From Heterodera schachtii (lineage: Eukaryota; Nematoda; Chromadorea; Rhabditida; Heteroderidae): 64,000 nucleotides of DNA. Positions within the stretch are counted from its first letter, which is position 1; each line of letters opens with the position of its first letter. Both the position numbers and the translations under genes were made by a program. The stretch lies in NCBI GenBank assembly GCA_023374025.1, contig SIJG01000044.1, positions 1,062,900-1,126,899 on the forward strand, read 5' to 3'. Below are positions 46,379 through 57,818 of this stretch, piece by piece. The notes beneath the pieces are model-generated. The model was not told the origin of the DNA. It searched no databases and saw nothing but the letters and a program-made list of their open reading frames with translations.

Positions 46379-46867
46379 ATGATTGCTCTTCTAATGTTTA
46401 CTGTTATTCTCTGTTTTAGCCTCCCGTTTCATTCAATCGGTTCAGTTTTTAAATTTTAAAATTTAAAAACAATTAATTTTTAGCCCTGCTGAGTTGTAAA
46501 GTTGGCACTTACACCGCTTATGCTGCTTTTATTGACAAATTAGAGTGCTCTTCTCCGGATGAACATTATTGTATTGCTTACGGCTGTAAGACTGGTAAAG
46601 AGGGGAAATTTGGACATTAAAATTTTTTTAAATTTTAAAATTTTTTATTAAGGCCAAAAAGAAATGCTCATCGTTTGGAAATGTTCGGCTAATGCCAATT
46701 GCAATCAATCCAATGCCGGCGGCGATGCTAATGGTGGCGCCAGTAACGCCTCCATGTGCCAATGCAAAATTGGGGAAAAGGGCGCCAATTTTGGCAATGA
46801 AAATTTCCAATTGAAGAGGAAAACAATTAATTTTGCATTTGGCAATTTCTTATTAAAAAACTTTTAA
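46379..46867 (+). CDS. Small secreted cysteine-rich protein, unknown family
   Basis: Three exons: 46379-46439, 46484-46594, 46653-46867, phases consistent (1, 1, end), 128 residues. Signal peptide MIALLMFTVILCFSLPF. The mature part opens with LLSCKVGTYTAYAAFIDKL and has paired Cys, then IVWKCSANANC, a Gly/Asn/Ala-rich low-complexity linker, and MCQCKIGEKG, ending in a Phe-rich tail. The C-x-C-K-IGE tail and the Tyr-rich opening resemble the partial gene at 17-270, which suggests two members of one family in this window. The introns are only 44 and 58 bases. Function unknown. Confidence 0.75.
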
Positions 46868-47305
46868 TATATTTTATGAAGATTAATCTAATCAAAAAAT
46901 TTAAAAATAATTCTTCATAGTTTTAATTATTTAATAATTTTATGAAAGTACTTTTAAATAATAATGAATTTTACCGAAATAATAAAAATTTATTATTTTC
47001 AATTTTTTCATTTCTCTTATAATCAGAAAATTTTTTTATAATTTAATTTTAATCAAAAGCTAAAAATTGTTTTCTTCCGTTTCTCTTCTACTTCGTCATG
47101 TATTTTTTAATTCGAAATTTAAAATAATCAACCTAATTTTGCAAGTAAATTCAGAATTATTACTTTTATTCTAATTTTGTTTTAAAATTTCTAATCAAAA
47201 GTAATTAAATAAATCTTGTTGAATTTAAATTATTAATTTGCTTCGAAAAATGTGCCGAAAAGCGTTCTCCATTTCCTCAGACTCCAATGTAGAACATAAG
47301 GTAAC

Positions 47306-47375
47306 TCGCCCGGTGGGACTCGAACCACGAGCCTAGCAATCCGTGCCGTGCTCTAACCAACTGAGCTACGGGCGC
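47306..47375 (-). tRNA. tRNA-like gene or tRNA pseudogene
   Basis: On the minus strand: gcgcccg acceptor, tagctcagttggttagagc D-arm, ttcgagt T-loop and cgggcg pairing six of seven acceptor positions. The anticodon arm (cggca..ctagg) does not pair and the T-stem lacks one base, so no anticodon can be assigned with trust. A- and B-box sequences are good. Probably a pseudogene or the head of a SINE. Confidence 0.5.
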
Positions 47376-47459
47376 GCGCTCCTTTTACCGGTTCTCTCAG
47401 CAGGTCTTTATTCCAATTTCTCCCACACTCCGTTTCTTCTGGCATCACACCATCAAACT

Positions 47460-47883
47460 GGGGCCTATTTCAATTTCCGTCATATCACTGATATGACGTC
47501 ATATATTTGACCGATTTTGAATTTAACATTGGCGAATTTTCTTCAGAATGGACCAAATTTGAAAATCTTGATATCATTCGATACACCTAAATGTCCTCTA
47601 TCTGCACACTAAAAATCAAGAAGTTTTATTCAGTTACAAAAAAGTTATGGCCCTAAATGTTGGCCAAAGTGGTTTTTTTGTGCTAATCTGGCCACAATTT
47701 TTTTGTAACTGAATAAAACTTCTTGATTTTTAGTGTGCAGATAGAGGACATTTAGGTGTATCGAATGATATCAAGATTTTCAAATTTGGTCCATTCTGAA
47801 GAAAATTCGCCAATGTTAAAAGTCAAAATCGGTCAAATATATGACGTCATATCAGTGATATGACGGAAATTGAAATAGGCCCC
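47460..47883. mobile_element. Near-perfect palindromic MITE, arms of about 205 bp
   Basis: The stretch from ggggcctatttcaatttccg to gttatggcc is repeated inverted with only a handful of differences and a spacer of about 15-25 bp. Includes a tatgacgtcata palindrome near both ends and the TATCATTCGA / TGTCCTCTAT motifs of the common family. No ORF. Confidence 0.9.
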
Positions 47884-47981
47884 TGACGAAGAGCAACTTA
47901 GATAAAAATGTGTGATGATTTTTGAATTAAGCTTAAAAATTAAAAAAAGTAAGCATTTTTCATCAAATGATATAATTAATC

Positions 47982-48721
47982 CAGAGATGTGATATCTGAG
48001 TATTTTTACTCATTTTGTGGTCTTTTAGAGGGTCAAAGAGGATTTTTTTGAAAAATGAGGATTTGCGGATTTTTGTGGTCTTTTGAGAAATTTGAGGATT
48101 TTTGTGGTCTTTTGATAAAAAAGTGACAAAAACGCATAATTTTTTGAAAATTAGGTATATTTGGCAAAATGTTCGAACTTTTTCTTCAAATTTTAAACAT
48201 TTTTTTGACAAAATTTGTTAACAAATCGCACTCAAAATTCCAATTTTTTCCCGGCAGCGCCTATCGGCACTGCCGGACCCCCTCCCCCAATGTTTCCAAA
48301 AGTCTTTTGGAAAACCGCGCCACAAAAAGAACAATTTAAAAGCAAAAAAATTTAAGAGATGTCAATTTATTAATAAAACAATAGAAATCGAATTATTTTA
48401 TTTTATTTTTTGGAGGTTTTAAATAAGATTAGTTATAGATATTTACCAAAAATTACCAATTTTGCGGCCTAATTTTGCGATTCTTGACCAATTTTTTAAG
48501 AAAAAAATAGGAATTATTGGGGTCCGGCGGCGTTGATAGGCGCCGTGATTGTTTTCAAACGGAAAAATGACAGTTGACTGATTTTGTTTGCAATTTTATG
48601 ATGTTTTAAAAAATGAGGATTTTTCATTCCAAATGAGGATTTTTTTGAGGTATTTTAGTGGCAAATGAGGATTTTTTATGGCTGAAATGAGGATTTTCAA
48701 AATTTTGAGATCACATCTCTG
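47982..48721. mobile_element. hAT-like MITE with gaggattttt subterminal repeats
   Basis: Perfect 8-bp target duplication aattaatc (47974-47981, 48722-48729). Ends CAGAGATGTGATAT and inverted cagagatgtgatct. Both sides carry many ga(g)gattttt(g) motifs. Two GATA-loop hairpin modules inside (48250-48276, 48524-48546). No ORF. Confidence 0.9.
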
Positions 48722-48859
48722 AATTAATCTTAGTTAAGAAGTAAATTGATTTCCATTTCTAGGGGGTCTATTTTTTAAAAATTAAACCGATCCTTAGGAG
48801 GTTTTTATAAAGAATTTTATGGTGAAGTTTTCGCAAAATGCAAGGCATTTGCCAAAAAT

Positions 48860-49065
48860 TGCTAAAAATACCGAAATATTTAAATAATTCTCAGATATTT
48901 TTAGCCCCGTTGATCATTCCATTCGTTTTTCCTTTCAGTTACATCAATTTGGAATGTCGTTGCTTTCTCCACCGCTTTCGACGCCTTTTCGAATCCGCTG
49001 ATTTGTCATTTGGCTTTTCCTGCAGCGTTTGGCTCAACCACAAATTATTTGCCACTTTTTCGTAA
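48860..49065 (+). pseudogene. Fragment of an unknown gene (partner of 19635-19885)
   Basis: After ttctcag at about 48894 the sequence matches the minus-strand fragment at 19635-19885 (APLIIPFVFPFSYI, FLHRFRRLFESAD). An extra T right after the acceptor changes the frame relative to that copy, and TAA follows at 49063. Dead copy of an unrecognised gene. Confidence 0.55.
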
Positions 49066-49184
49066 TTAAATGGAAATTAACATTTGGCCCATTTATTTAT
49101 TTTTCTTCCCTTTGCTTATGATAATTCGATCGCTTTCATTAATTCATTATGTCATTGCAATTGCAATTGTCATTTCATTATTTA

Positions 49185-49225
49185 TTTATTTTTTATTCAT
49201 TTATTTATTTATTTATTTATTCATT
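49185..49225 (+). repeat. (TTTA)n microsatellite
   Basis: About ten tandem ttta units in an AT-rich tract. Confidence 0.85.
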
Positions 49226-49453
49226 TTGCTTTGCTTTGCTGCATTTATCACATTTTCTCATCTCATTCATTGTACAACGAAAGATTCATTCCATCCAAGT
49301 GTTTGGCCTTACATTTTATTATTTATTCCACATTCATTATTCGAAAGACAAATTGACTAAATAACCTAAAAAGCCTTTATTTAATTGTTAATTAAATTTA
49401 ATTATATAACACTAAAAATAATTAGGTCATTAATATAATTACGCTTTTTAAAT

Positions 49454-52400
49454 ATGTCTACAAATTTATTTCGACCTGTCGAACCTATGGAAATGTCTGA
49501 CAAAATTATCACAAATGAGGCCCCGCCAAAGTCACGAATTGGACAATGTAAAAAAGAATTGTAATAATAAGAAAATAAATAATATTCAAATGGTAAATTC
49601 TAGAGGTGTGCCGTTTTTCACGGTCACGGTCACGGTTACCGTGAATTTCATATTTTTCTTAAAAATTGGGTAAATATTTCTCATATTTCCCAAACTCAAA
49701 ACCACTTAAAAATGATCGAAATAACCGATTTTTTAACTTGAAAAATTCAGGCGCACCTATAATGCATTTTTCATCGTTTTTTGACTTTTTAGACCGATTA
49801 AAATTGCAAAATTTGAAATCTGTTAACAATTTTAACAAATTGCACTCAAATTTTCAATTTTACCCCCGCCGGCGCCTATCGGCACCGCCGGGACCCTTAT
49901 TATTTCATAAAAAATTGGCTCAAATTCGCAAAATTTAATTTTTCGACAAAATCTGTGCACAAATAAGATTCAAATTTTCAAAACTTTTTGCGACAGCGTC
50001 TATCGGCTCCACTGGACCCCTTTTTCCTAAATTTTTTTTAGTAAAATCATACCAGAAAAAAGACTGTGTAAAAGCAAAAAAATTCACGGTCACGGTCACG
50101 GTTACCGTGAATTTCACGGGTTTTTTGGATCACGGTCACGGTCACGATTCACGGGACCAATTCACGGTCACGGTTCACGGGTTTTTTCAGTCACGGCACA
50201 CCTCTAGTAAATTCAAACTGTTTTCATAATTTTTGTTGTTGTTGGTTTTTTATTTTGGAAGTCACACAAAAATAATCTAAGTATTTTTATTATTTTTTAT
50301 CCACTTTTTATTAAATTATAGCTTTATATGTAAAAAGAAAAATTACTATGTAAGCGAATGAAAACTTTTCTGATTTATTTAAAATTAGACTTATTTTTTC
50401 AATTTCCAGACATCGGATCATGCAGAGAAAAATGACGATGTTCATAATTTTGACTGTAGTGAACATTACGGTAACAGCGGCACTGATTAGCTTCATTATG
50501 GTAGTTTAAATTTTAAAATTAAAATTCAAAATTCCTTCTTCAAATTTGCAGTTATATTCAATGAAGAATCAGACTGAGAATGCGCAGATCAATACTGAGT
50601 TGGAAAGTTTGAAGAAATTTGTTGGAAAAATTGAACAACAACATGGAAATGGTTGGAATTATTATTTCAAAGTGCAAATTAATTTTTTATGTTAAATATT
50701 TTATTCCTCAAACAATTCTTTTGGAGGCTTACTGTATTTCTGAAAAAATTGCCAAATATTCGAAAATTTCTCGAGACTGAACTCGATCCCGAGATCAAAG
50801 CTGAGACTATCGGGAATTAATATTTGGATTAGAATATATAATAAAATTAAATTTATTATTTAATTTTCACTTGATGAGTGTTCAGATGGACAGCAGCAGA
50901 ACACCGACACAGATTTGGTCAAAGCCATTGAAACAAAACTCAACGAATTGGTGGAACAGCAAAAGAAAGACCAAAATTTTATTGGCGTTTTGAAAGACCG
51001 ATTTGGAAATGGTAAAAATGAAAATTAATTTTTAATATTTTAATTTATTATAATTTTGCAGAGCTTTTAAAAGCTGTGCATCCGGACATTCGCAAGAACA
51101 TTGCCGAGGTGGAAAAGAACGAATACATTTTAAAATAAATAAAAACAAAAATTATTTTAGAACTTTTCAATCCCAAAACAAAACTGTTGGGATGCCAATG
51201 CCAGTCACAGTGATCTCGAAATCTTTGGCTCGGAATCTTTGAAAGTCCATTACAAAGGCGATAGAAGCGGTAAGTATGAGCTAAAAAATTTTAAAGAATC
51301 TATTTTTTCTTTTGCGCTGTTTTGCTAAATCCTTTATATTGGAATAATTTATGAGGGTTTACTGAGTTATAGTCAAATAGAAATTTATTTAATTTTATCC
51401 AAATAAATACTTTTTAAAATGGCATTAAGGTCGTCGTTCTGCCTTCGCTAAACATCCAGTTTTGTTCACCGAATTCGGCATTTTTTACTTTGAAATCAAA
51501 ACTAAAAGCTGCAAAAGGTAAACGGAATTAAAAATTTTTAAAATTGGTTTAATTTTTATTTTCATTTTCAGTCTTTGCTCAATTGGACTCGCCACCAAAG
51601 CGATGCCATTGGACGGAAGTGTCGGCCAAAATTCGGACAGTTGCGCATACCAAAGCGATGGCCAATTTTGGGCCAATGGGTCAACGAATTTTGGAATGCC
51701 GAACTTTTCTCATGACGATTTTGTCGGTTGTGGCATTAATTTGGCCACTCGGCGGATCATTTTCACGAAGAATGGCCAACCTTTAGGTCGTTTTAATTGT
51801 TTTTATTATTTGAATTTTAAATCTTTTTTCAGATTCCGCCAATTTGTTCCTTTCTCTGTCTTCTGCTGATTTTCCATTGTTTCCATTCATTTCTTTGAAT
51901 GATTCTGGCGATTTGATTGAGACTAATTTTGGACCACAATTCAAATTCGACCCCGCTAAGGTAAGAGAATCAAATTATTTAATCAAATATTATTTATTTG
52001 AATTAATTTTAAGATAATTCTCAGTTTTCCACGGCAAAATTATTGGGATGCCAATGCTTGTGATGAGAATCTCCAAATCATTGGCAACAAAAATCAGACC
52101 GTCTATAGTGGAGTTTATGGTATTTTTTAAAATTTACATCAAAATTTAATTTCTCCTAAAAAGACTCATGGCGCTCCGTCTTCGCTAAATATTCGATTTT
52201 GCTTAACAAGCCTTTGTCTGACTTTTTTTACTATGAAATTTCAGTTTTGAAAAAAGAAAAGTAAGCGAATTTGGTATTTTCCAACATTTATAATACAAAA
52301 ATTAAAAAGTGAAATATTTTATTATTTATTTCTTCTTTATTCAGTCTGTTCATGTTCGGATTCGCTGTTAAACAGCAGATAAAATTGGGTGTAGCAATTC

Positions 52401-52818
52401 GAAATGTAAAAGGCACTTATGCATATGAAAGTGATGGAGAAATTTGGATTAACGGAAAAGGAGAGGGAACAAATGCCAAATATTCCTACGGTGCTGCTGA
52501 TACCGTTGGGATTGGCCTCAATTTGGCCACTCGGCAGCTCTTTTTTACGAAAAACGGACAACGTTTGGGTTGGCAAATGAATGAATTAATATTTTAAACA
52601 AATTTTAAATTAATTTAGTTAATTGCCTATTTTTATTTAATTTATTTTATGTTAATTATTTAAAATCCCATAACTTTTTTGCAGATTCAGCCGATTTTTT
52701 CGTTGTTCCATATTTGGCTTACGATTTTTTTCATCCATTCGTTTCTTTGTGGAATTCTGATGACAAAATTGAGGCAAATTTTGGGCCCAATTTCAAATTT
52801 GATTTTGCACTCTCCTGA
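49454..52818 (+). CDS. Dual-SPRY protein with N-terminal membrane anchor (intact inverted duplicate)
   Basis: From the ATG at 50420, twelve exons with perfect phases: 50420-50500, 50552-50651, 50886-51011, 51062-51108, 51161-51269, 51430-51517, 51572-51786, 51833-51960, 52014-52119, 52164-52260, 52345-52568, 52685-52818 (484 residues). A further first exon 49454-49547 (MSTNLFRPVEPMEMS) is likely by comparison with the 8196-4888 gene, but its phase does not join cleanly, so the true start is open. Protein: a hydrophobic segment MFIILTVVNITVTAALISF, a coiled coil (LNELVEQQKKDQ), SPRY domain 1 (GCGINLATRRIIFTKNG, ending FGPQFKFDPAK), then SPRY domain 2 (DTVGIGLNLATRQLFFTKNG). The intron between the domains uses the acceptor ttttaag at 52013, shared with the duplicate. 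Two SPRY domains in one chain is unusual for SPRYSECs. Whether the hydrophobic part is cleaved is unknown. Confidence 0.82.
49601..50206. mobile_element. hAT-like MITE with cacggtcacggt subterminal repeats
   Basis: Perfect 8-bp target duplication gtaaattc (49593-49600, 50207-50214). Ends TAGAGGTGTGCCGT / acggcacacctcta. Subterminal cacggtcacggttaccgtg motifs on both sides. Two GATA-loop hairpin modules inside (49863-49892 and a degenerate one at 49990-50020). Lies between the putative first exon and the anchor exon of the dual-SPRY gene. Confidence 0.92.
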
Positions 52819-53039
52819 AGAAATATCTGCAATAAAGTAATGTTTTCCTGTGTTTCTCTTAACATTTTAATGGTTTTAATTCTTTTATTTATAAATTTGT
52901 TTTTTTGACTGTCTAAACAATAATTAATAAAAGAAATCTGGTAAAGAATCTGAGTTACAAAACTCAAAATTAATTATACTAAATAAGTACGAGAATATTA
53001 ATGAAAGAAATAAAAACATAATTCAAAAAAGATTAAGAC

Positions 53040-53150
53040 TTACCGTGGGGGCGGGCTTAAAATATTTTAAATGGAAAAAAGTAAGGGTTTTATTTTTCAA
53101 CCCCTCTCCAGTGCGGGGGGTGGGTTGGAGGGGGGTTAGCTCTCGTTAAG
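53040..53150. repeat. Outer part of the inverted segmental duplication (partner 4441-4560)
   Basis: Inverted match to 4441-4560 (gggcgggctt, tatttttcaacccctctcc, ggttagctct). Marks the far end of the duplicated dual-SPRY segment. Confidence 0.75.
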
Positions 53151-53159
53151 AAGGGAGGG

Positions 53160-54070
53160 ATAGTGTCTAGGTGAAAACGATATAATCTTATTTGAAAAAA
53201 GGTTATTAAAATTTTGAAAAAATTCCAATAATATTCATTAATGTATTCATCCTACTGCCAGACAAAATGGGTTAATGCTAGGTCTACCCATAAAAATGAT
53301 TTTTAAAAATTAGCCAATTTTATTTTTCTTAATATTATCTTTTTTTGTAAGAAAAATAACTTACCATCCGGAAGAGAAAACTAATCAATTTTATAAGCAA
53401 TATTTTAGTTTATTTTTTAAGATTTAGTTATTTTTTTTTACTATTTTTAATTCTAATATAATGAAAATTACTCAATTTTGAATGAATTTATTTTCTAAGT
53501 TCAGTAAAAAATAATTTATTTTACCTTTTTCGTGCCTATTTTGGTACCTATTTGAAAAATTTCGTGAATAAAGTTCGGGCACCAATAATAATTAAAATAC
53601 AATGTTTCAGAATATATTAATCCTTTGTCAATTTTACTTTCCGTAAAAAATCCTCAAAATATGTAAAACTGAAAATAGATAAGAAAAATTCCATCTACCA
53701 AATATGTAAAAAAGGAGAAAAAAAACCCTTGAAATATGTAATAATATGTAAATAAAAGTCCCAACTTTTGTTCGGAAACACAAAAAAGAAAGTTTTTTTG
53801 CTACTATGATAAATATGTATCATATGGCCCAGAGCCAAAAATGCACAAAATCACTTTTATATGTTTTCTTAGGCGTGAAACTTGTCGGTGATCGTCCGGG
53901 TCTCGACTCAGTGCAACTCTATAATGTTGAATTTAATTTAATTTACTTAAGAATTATCAAAACTTAGACACAATACAATATTTATTAATAATAATAATAA
54001 ATGTTTATTTTTTCTTCTTTGAAAATCAATTTTAAAAACAGTTTTTTTTTAATTTAAAATGTATTGGATT
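53160..54070. other. Intergenic, nothing recognised
   Basis: AT-rich, no convincing exon. 53520-53600 (ttggtacctatttgaaaaattt) resembles 22470-22510, a dispersed repeat piece. Confidence 0.4.
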
Positions 54071-54079
54071 TTAAACAAT

Positions 54080-54340
54080 GATTTTTCATGGAAAAATTCA
54101 AAAAATTATGCTCCGATGATGAGATTCAAAAAGTTTTTGATTTGGAATTATGGATTATAAAAGTATAATGTTTTTCCCAAACTTTGGTGGTGGAATCGGT
54201 ATTGGGCTCGTATGCAAAATGTTTTTTCGGCGGGTCATCCTGATTTGTCGATGCCAAGTGCAATTAGTCAATGCGGTTGAATGGTCCCAAATAAAGCGCT
54301 CATGCCATCTTATAAATGTTGCTTCATTTTCTCCCATGTG
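54080..54340 (-). pseudogene. Decayed copy of the secreted-protein gene at 62985-63559
   Basis: The sequence aligns base by base over about 250 bp with the second exon of the 62985-63559 gene and its downstream flank (catcatttttcc.. to tctcccatgtgtctgc), with indels and substitutions that remove the frame. Same orientation as the intact gene. Dead copy. Confidence 0.7.
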
Positions 54341-54746
54341 TCTGCAATTAAATCAAAATTTGACCCATTTATAACGAATTTTTCATGTATATGCATGGTG
54401 ACAATTAAAAAACAAACAAATTTGAACAAACATAAAAAAATATGTTTCAGCGATGAAAACTAAAATGTACTGTAATTTTTTAATTATACCATCAAAAATA
54501 AAAGTAAAATGTATAACAGTCATAAACATTCTGAAATTGATCATAAAAAGAAAATATATTGAAGGCATTTTAGAGGAGGATTATCTTTTATCTATATGAA
54601 ACAAGAGTGATTTTTGACAAACTAAAATTAATAAAAATAAACATAATTTAATTTTTGGGTTTAATTGCTGACAAGTCGGCCACCGTGAAGAGACAATTGA
54701 ATAAATAGTTTTGGCTTCGATGACTTGGATTTGTTATTCCTTTTCT

Positions 54747-57167
54747 TCATTCTCCTTCGGACCAGGAGAAAGAAATGGCAGCAAGCGAGCACTGCTTGGT
54801 GGTATTTAGCGGCACTGGAAAAGAATTTACGATAAATGACTACATATTTAATATTAAATAAATAACTAGAATTTAAAAATTATTTGGATTTAACGATTAT
54901 AGGAAATCACCATCAGCAGTCGAATTCATCCCAACGTTCTTCTCCATCTGTCCATCATTTTTTTGGCACCTTCTTCCAAATGTGGAAAGCAAATATTTTG
55001 AAAATTGGATAAAGACAAAACACATAATCAAAAACAATTCAGACATAAAATCCGAGATTTTTGAACGAAGATCCGGTGATAAAATTTACATTTATAAGAA
55101 AAATGAGATATTAAGGCACCCAGAAGAACTGATATTAGCGGCGAAAATTCAAAAGATTTCCATCAATATACAATTTTTCGGCAAAATATGGCATAATTTT
55201 GCTTAATTTACATTCTTAGAATTATTTGATTTCCCAGGTTTTCTCTCTATTAGCCAGTAAAATTTCAAATAAAATTATCAAATTTAAGATAAGTTATGGC
55301 AGAATGAGTACTTCTTTTCATACATCTTCTTTGAAAGTTGGTCAAATTTATTGAAATTCTGGAGACTACTTGAGAGAAAAATCTGATCTATCGAACGTAA
55401 TCAAGAATGCAAAATTTTACTACTCTTAAACAAAATTATGCCAATTTTATTTCAAAAAATAGCAAAAATGGCTGATTTTACGAAACGATTTATTCCCATT
55501 TAAAAACCGACCAATTCATCGACTGGGATGCTTTGAAGGGCTTCTTCTGCTGTCTGCAGGCTATTGCCTACAATTTGAAAAGGGTAAAGTTAAAAAATTT
55601 TGGACAGCAAAGAAAAAATTGTTCCCTAAAACTGAACGACTCTACTCAAACACCGATAAGAGATTTTTAATTTGTATTACATTTTTAGATCTGTAAATTA
55701 AAAAAAAAATTGAAATTTCCCAAATATTGTAAAAAAAAATTTTTCTTTATTATTTTATTTTGAAATTTTTGTGTAAATCCGCTTCTATTTTACTTTTCAT
55801 TTTTAAATTTAATTTTGGCTTAAATTTCGGAAAACTAAGCAATTAAATTTGAATAAATATGAAATATTTGACAAATGTTCTTCTACCTGTGCTCCCGTGT
55901 ATAAGAGACCACTATCGATAAAGCGCTCTTTACACCCTTTATCATATCTTTTTTCCAAACATTCGGAGTATGTATCATCACAATCGACTTGCTTATTTCC
56001 ACACGTGAAGAAGCACCTTTAGGATCGAAAATGGCGCGATTAAAAAAAGATTTCCGATTTTGAATTTTATTAAAAACCAAAAAGGGCGGGGGGGGGGGGG
56101 GTGGCTGACGATCTTTTTGGGTTGCGAATTTTTTTTTGTAAAATAATGTCTACTCATAAAAACTTGTTCCCGTGGGTTTTTTTGAGTCCCTAATCACGAG
56201 TCTGACTTATACTTTGACCAATTTCGAGGCTCTAAATCAAACTCGAACAAAAGTCTAAAATTCAAATTTTTCCATTACAATTTAGAATTTTCTGTTGTTC
56301 AAATTTAAATTGGAAGTCGGAATTTGTCAATATAGATGTTAGATTCGTGATTAGTGATCCCAAAAACCTCTGGATCAATTTTCACTAGATCCTATCACAA
56401 AATCTTTATTTTTATTGGGGTACCCACCTTCTTGTTTTTAATAAAGTTCAAAATCGTTCTATTTTTAATATTTTTTACAATTAATTAATTTATTTTGCTG
56501 CAATATTCTTAAACTTACACGCTTTGATCGATCTTACACTGGATTAGAAGTTCTATAATATTTTAAATTTGAAGAATATTACATGTGGCCACTTTTTTAA
56601 AGATAAATTTTTATTTTTCAAATTCATCGGAATACTGTAATTTAGTGATAGACGATTTTCGACAATTTATGCATGGTATTTGATTTTTATTTTATTTAAA
56701 TATTAAGCATGAAATAGCCTAATTAACATACCATAGCACATTTTTTCGCAGCTGTCCTTCTAAATAAAAAATAATTTTTTTTCAAAACATTTTTGTTAGA
56801 ATGAAAAAGAAATTAGTGCGCGAATATGAATTGAATCTTGACTCGAGAAATTCCCTAGATTTTGTTAAAAGGATACAGAATTTTAATTATCAATGTAATG
56901 ATGTTTGGTCCTTAGTCTTGAATTTAGTAATTTCTCAGAATATTTTAATTTGAGTTCCTTTCCCACATAATAATTTTTATGTGGAACATTTCTTAAGCAT
57001 AATCATATACTGATTTTTTTTTATTATTTTACAATATTTCTAGAATTTTATTAATTGCTTTTTGATTGAATTATAATACTACCTGCGCAGTTTCGAATGC
57101 TTCTTGCCCTCCTCCTTTTACCAACAAACAAAGAGACCGTGCTGTTGGGGCGCATTGGAAAAACCAT
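54747..57167 (-). CDS. Small cysteine-rich protein, possibly phospholipase A2-like
   Basis: Six exons with consistent phases: 57167-57083, 56759-56732, 56016-55887, 55567-55512, 54972-54911, 54814-54747; 142 residues. The core reads CFFTCGNKQVDCDDTYSECL then KRYDKGCKERF and GAQAIACRQQ. The CDD-x-x-x-x-C-L arrangement followed by a further Cys recalls the second half of secreted PLA2 domains, but the catalytic CC-x-x-HD motif is not visible, so enzyme activity is doubtful. The N-terminus (MVFPMRPNSTVSLFVG, then KRRRARS) is not a clear signal peptide, and the 28-base second exon is weakly supported. Could equally be an unrelated Cys-rich secreted protein. Confidence 0.5.
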
Positions 57168-57810
57168 TTGTTTAGTTTTCTACTAATTAAAAAAATGAAA
57201 ATACTATGAGACAGGAGCAAAAGTCATCGTCACAATTTATCTTTTTTTCACCACAAATATCATAACACCTAAATGGAACAAAAAAATAATAATTTAAAAA
57301 TATAAAAAAAATAATTAAAAAATAATAAAATAAATTACCTAATTAATTATTTAAGCAATATTGCTGTATAACCACGTATCATTGTCTATTATTACAGTGG
57401 TTCATTTAAAATAGAGACGCCCGTTTTTTCGGGAATTTGACCACTTTCCTTGAACCGATCGAGCTGAAATTTATACCATGCTTTGCTTAAAATATTTAGA
57501 TACAGCAAGTGAGAAAGGGAAACAAATGACTTGAAAAATTTTATGATTTTTTTTTTTTCAAAATTTAGGAGTAAATTTAAAATAGTGAGACGTTTTTTCA
57601 GAATGCTGTAACTTTTTGAGTTGAACATTAAAAATCTGAAAAATTCAATTAAGCTTACTTTTGACGGTGAAGAAAAAAGTCAATTGCACCAAATTGATCA
57701 GATCACTCCTTTATGGTATTTTTTTGTGCACCAAAATAACAGTACAAACTCACGCATTTTGGCTGACGCAGCACTGGTGCAACACACCTGATTAATTTAA
57801 ATTAAATTTG
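57168..57810. other. Intergenic, nothing recognised
   Basis: AT-rich. 57690-57715 contains gatcagatcactcct, also found inverted near 12355 and 31350. No gene. Confidence 0.4.
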
Positions 57811-57818
57811 GTTAAAAA

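Noticed and set aside
49070..49364. Three overlapping frames rich in Phe/Leu/Ile
   Set aside because: They translate the TTTA microsatellite and AT-rich surroundings; no gene structure.
54982..55206. 74-codon plus-strand frame as a gene
   Set aside because: Lies in an intron of the minus-strand Cys-rich gene, AT-rich, without splice or homology support.
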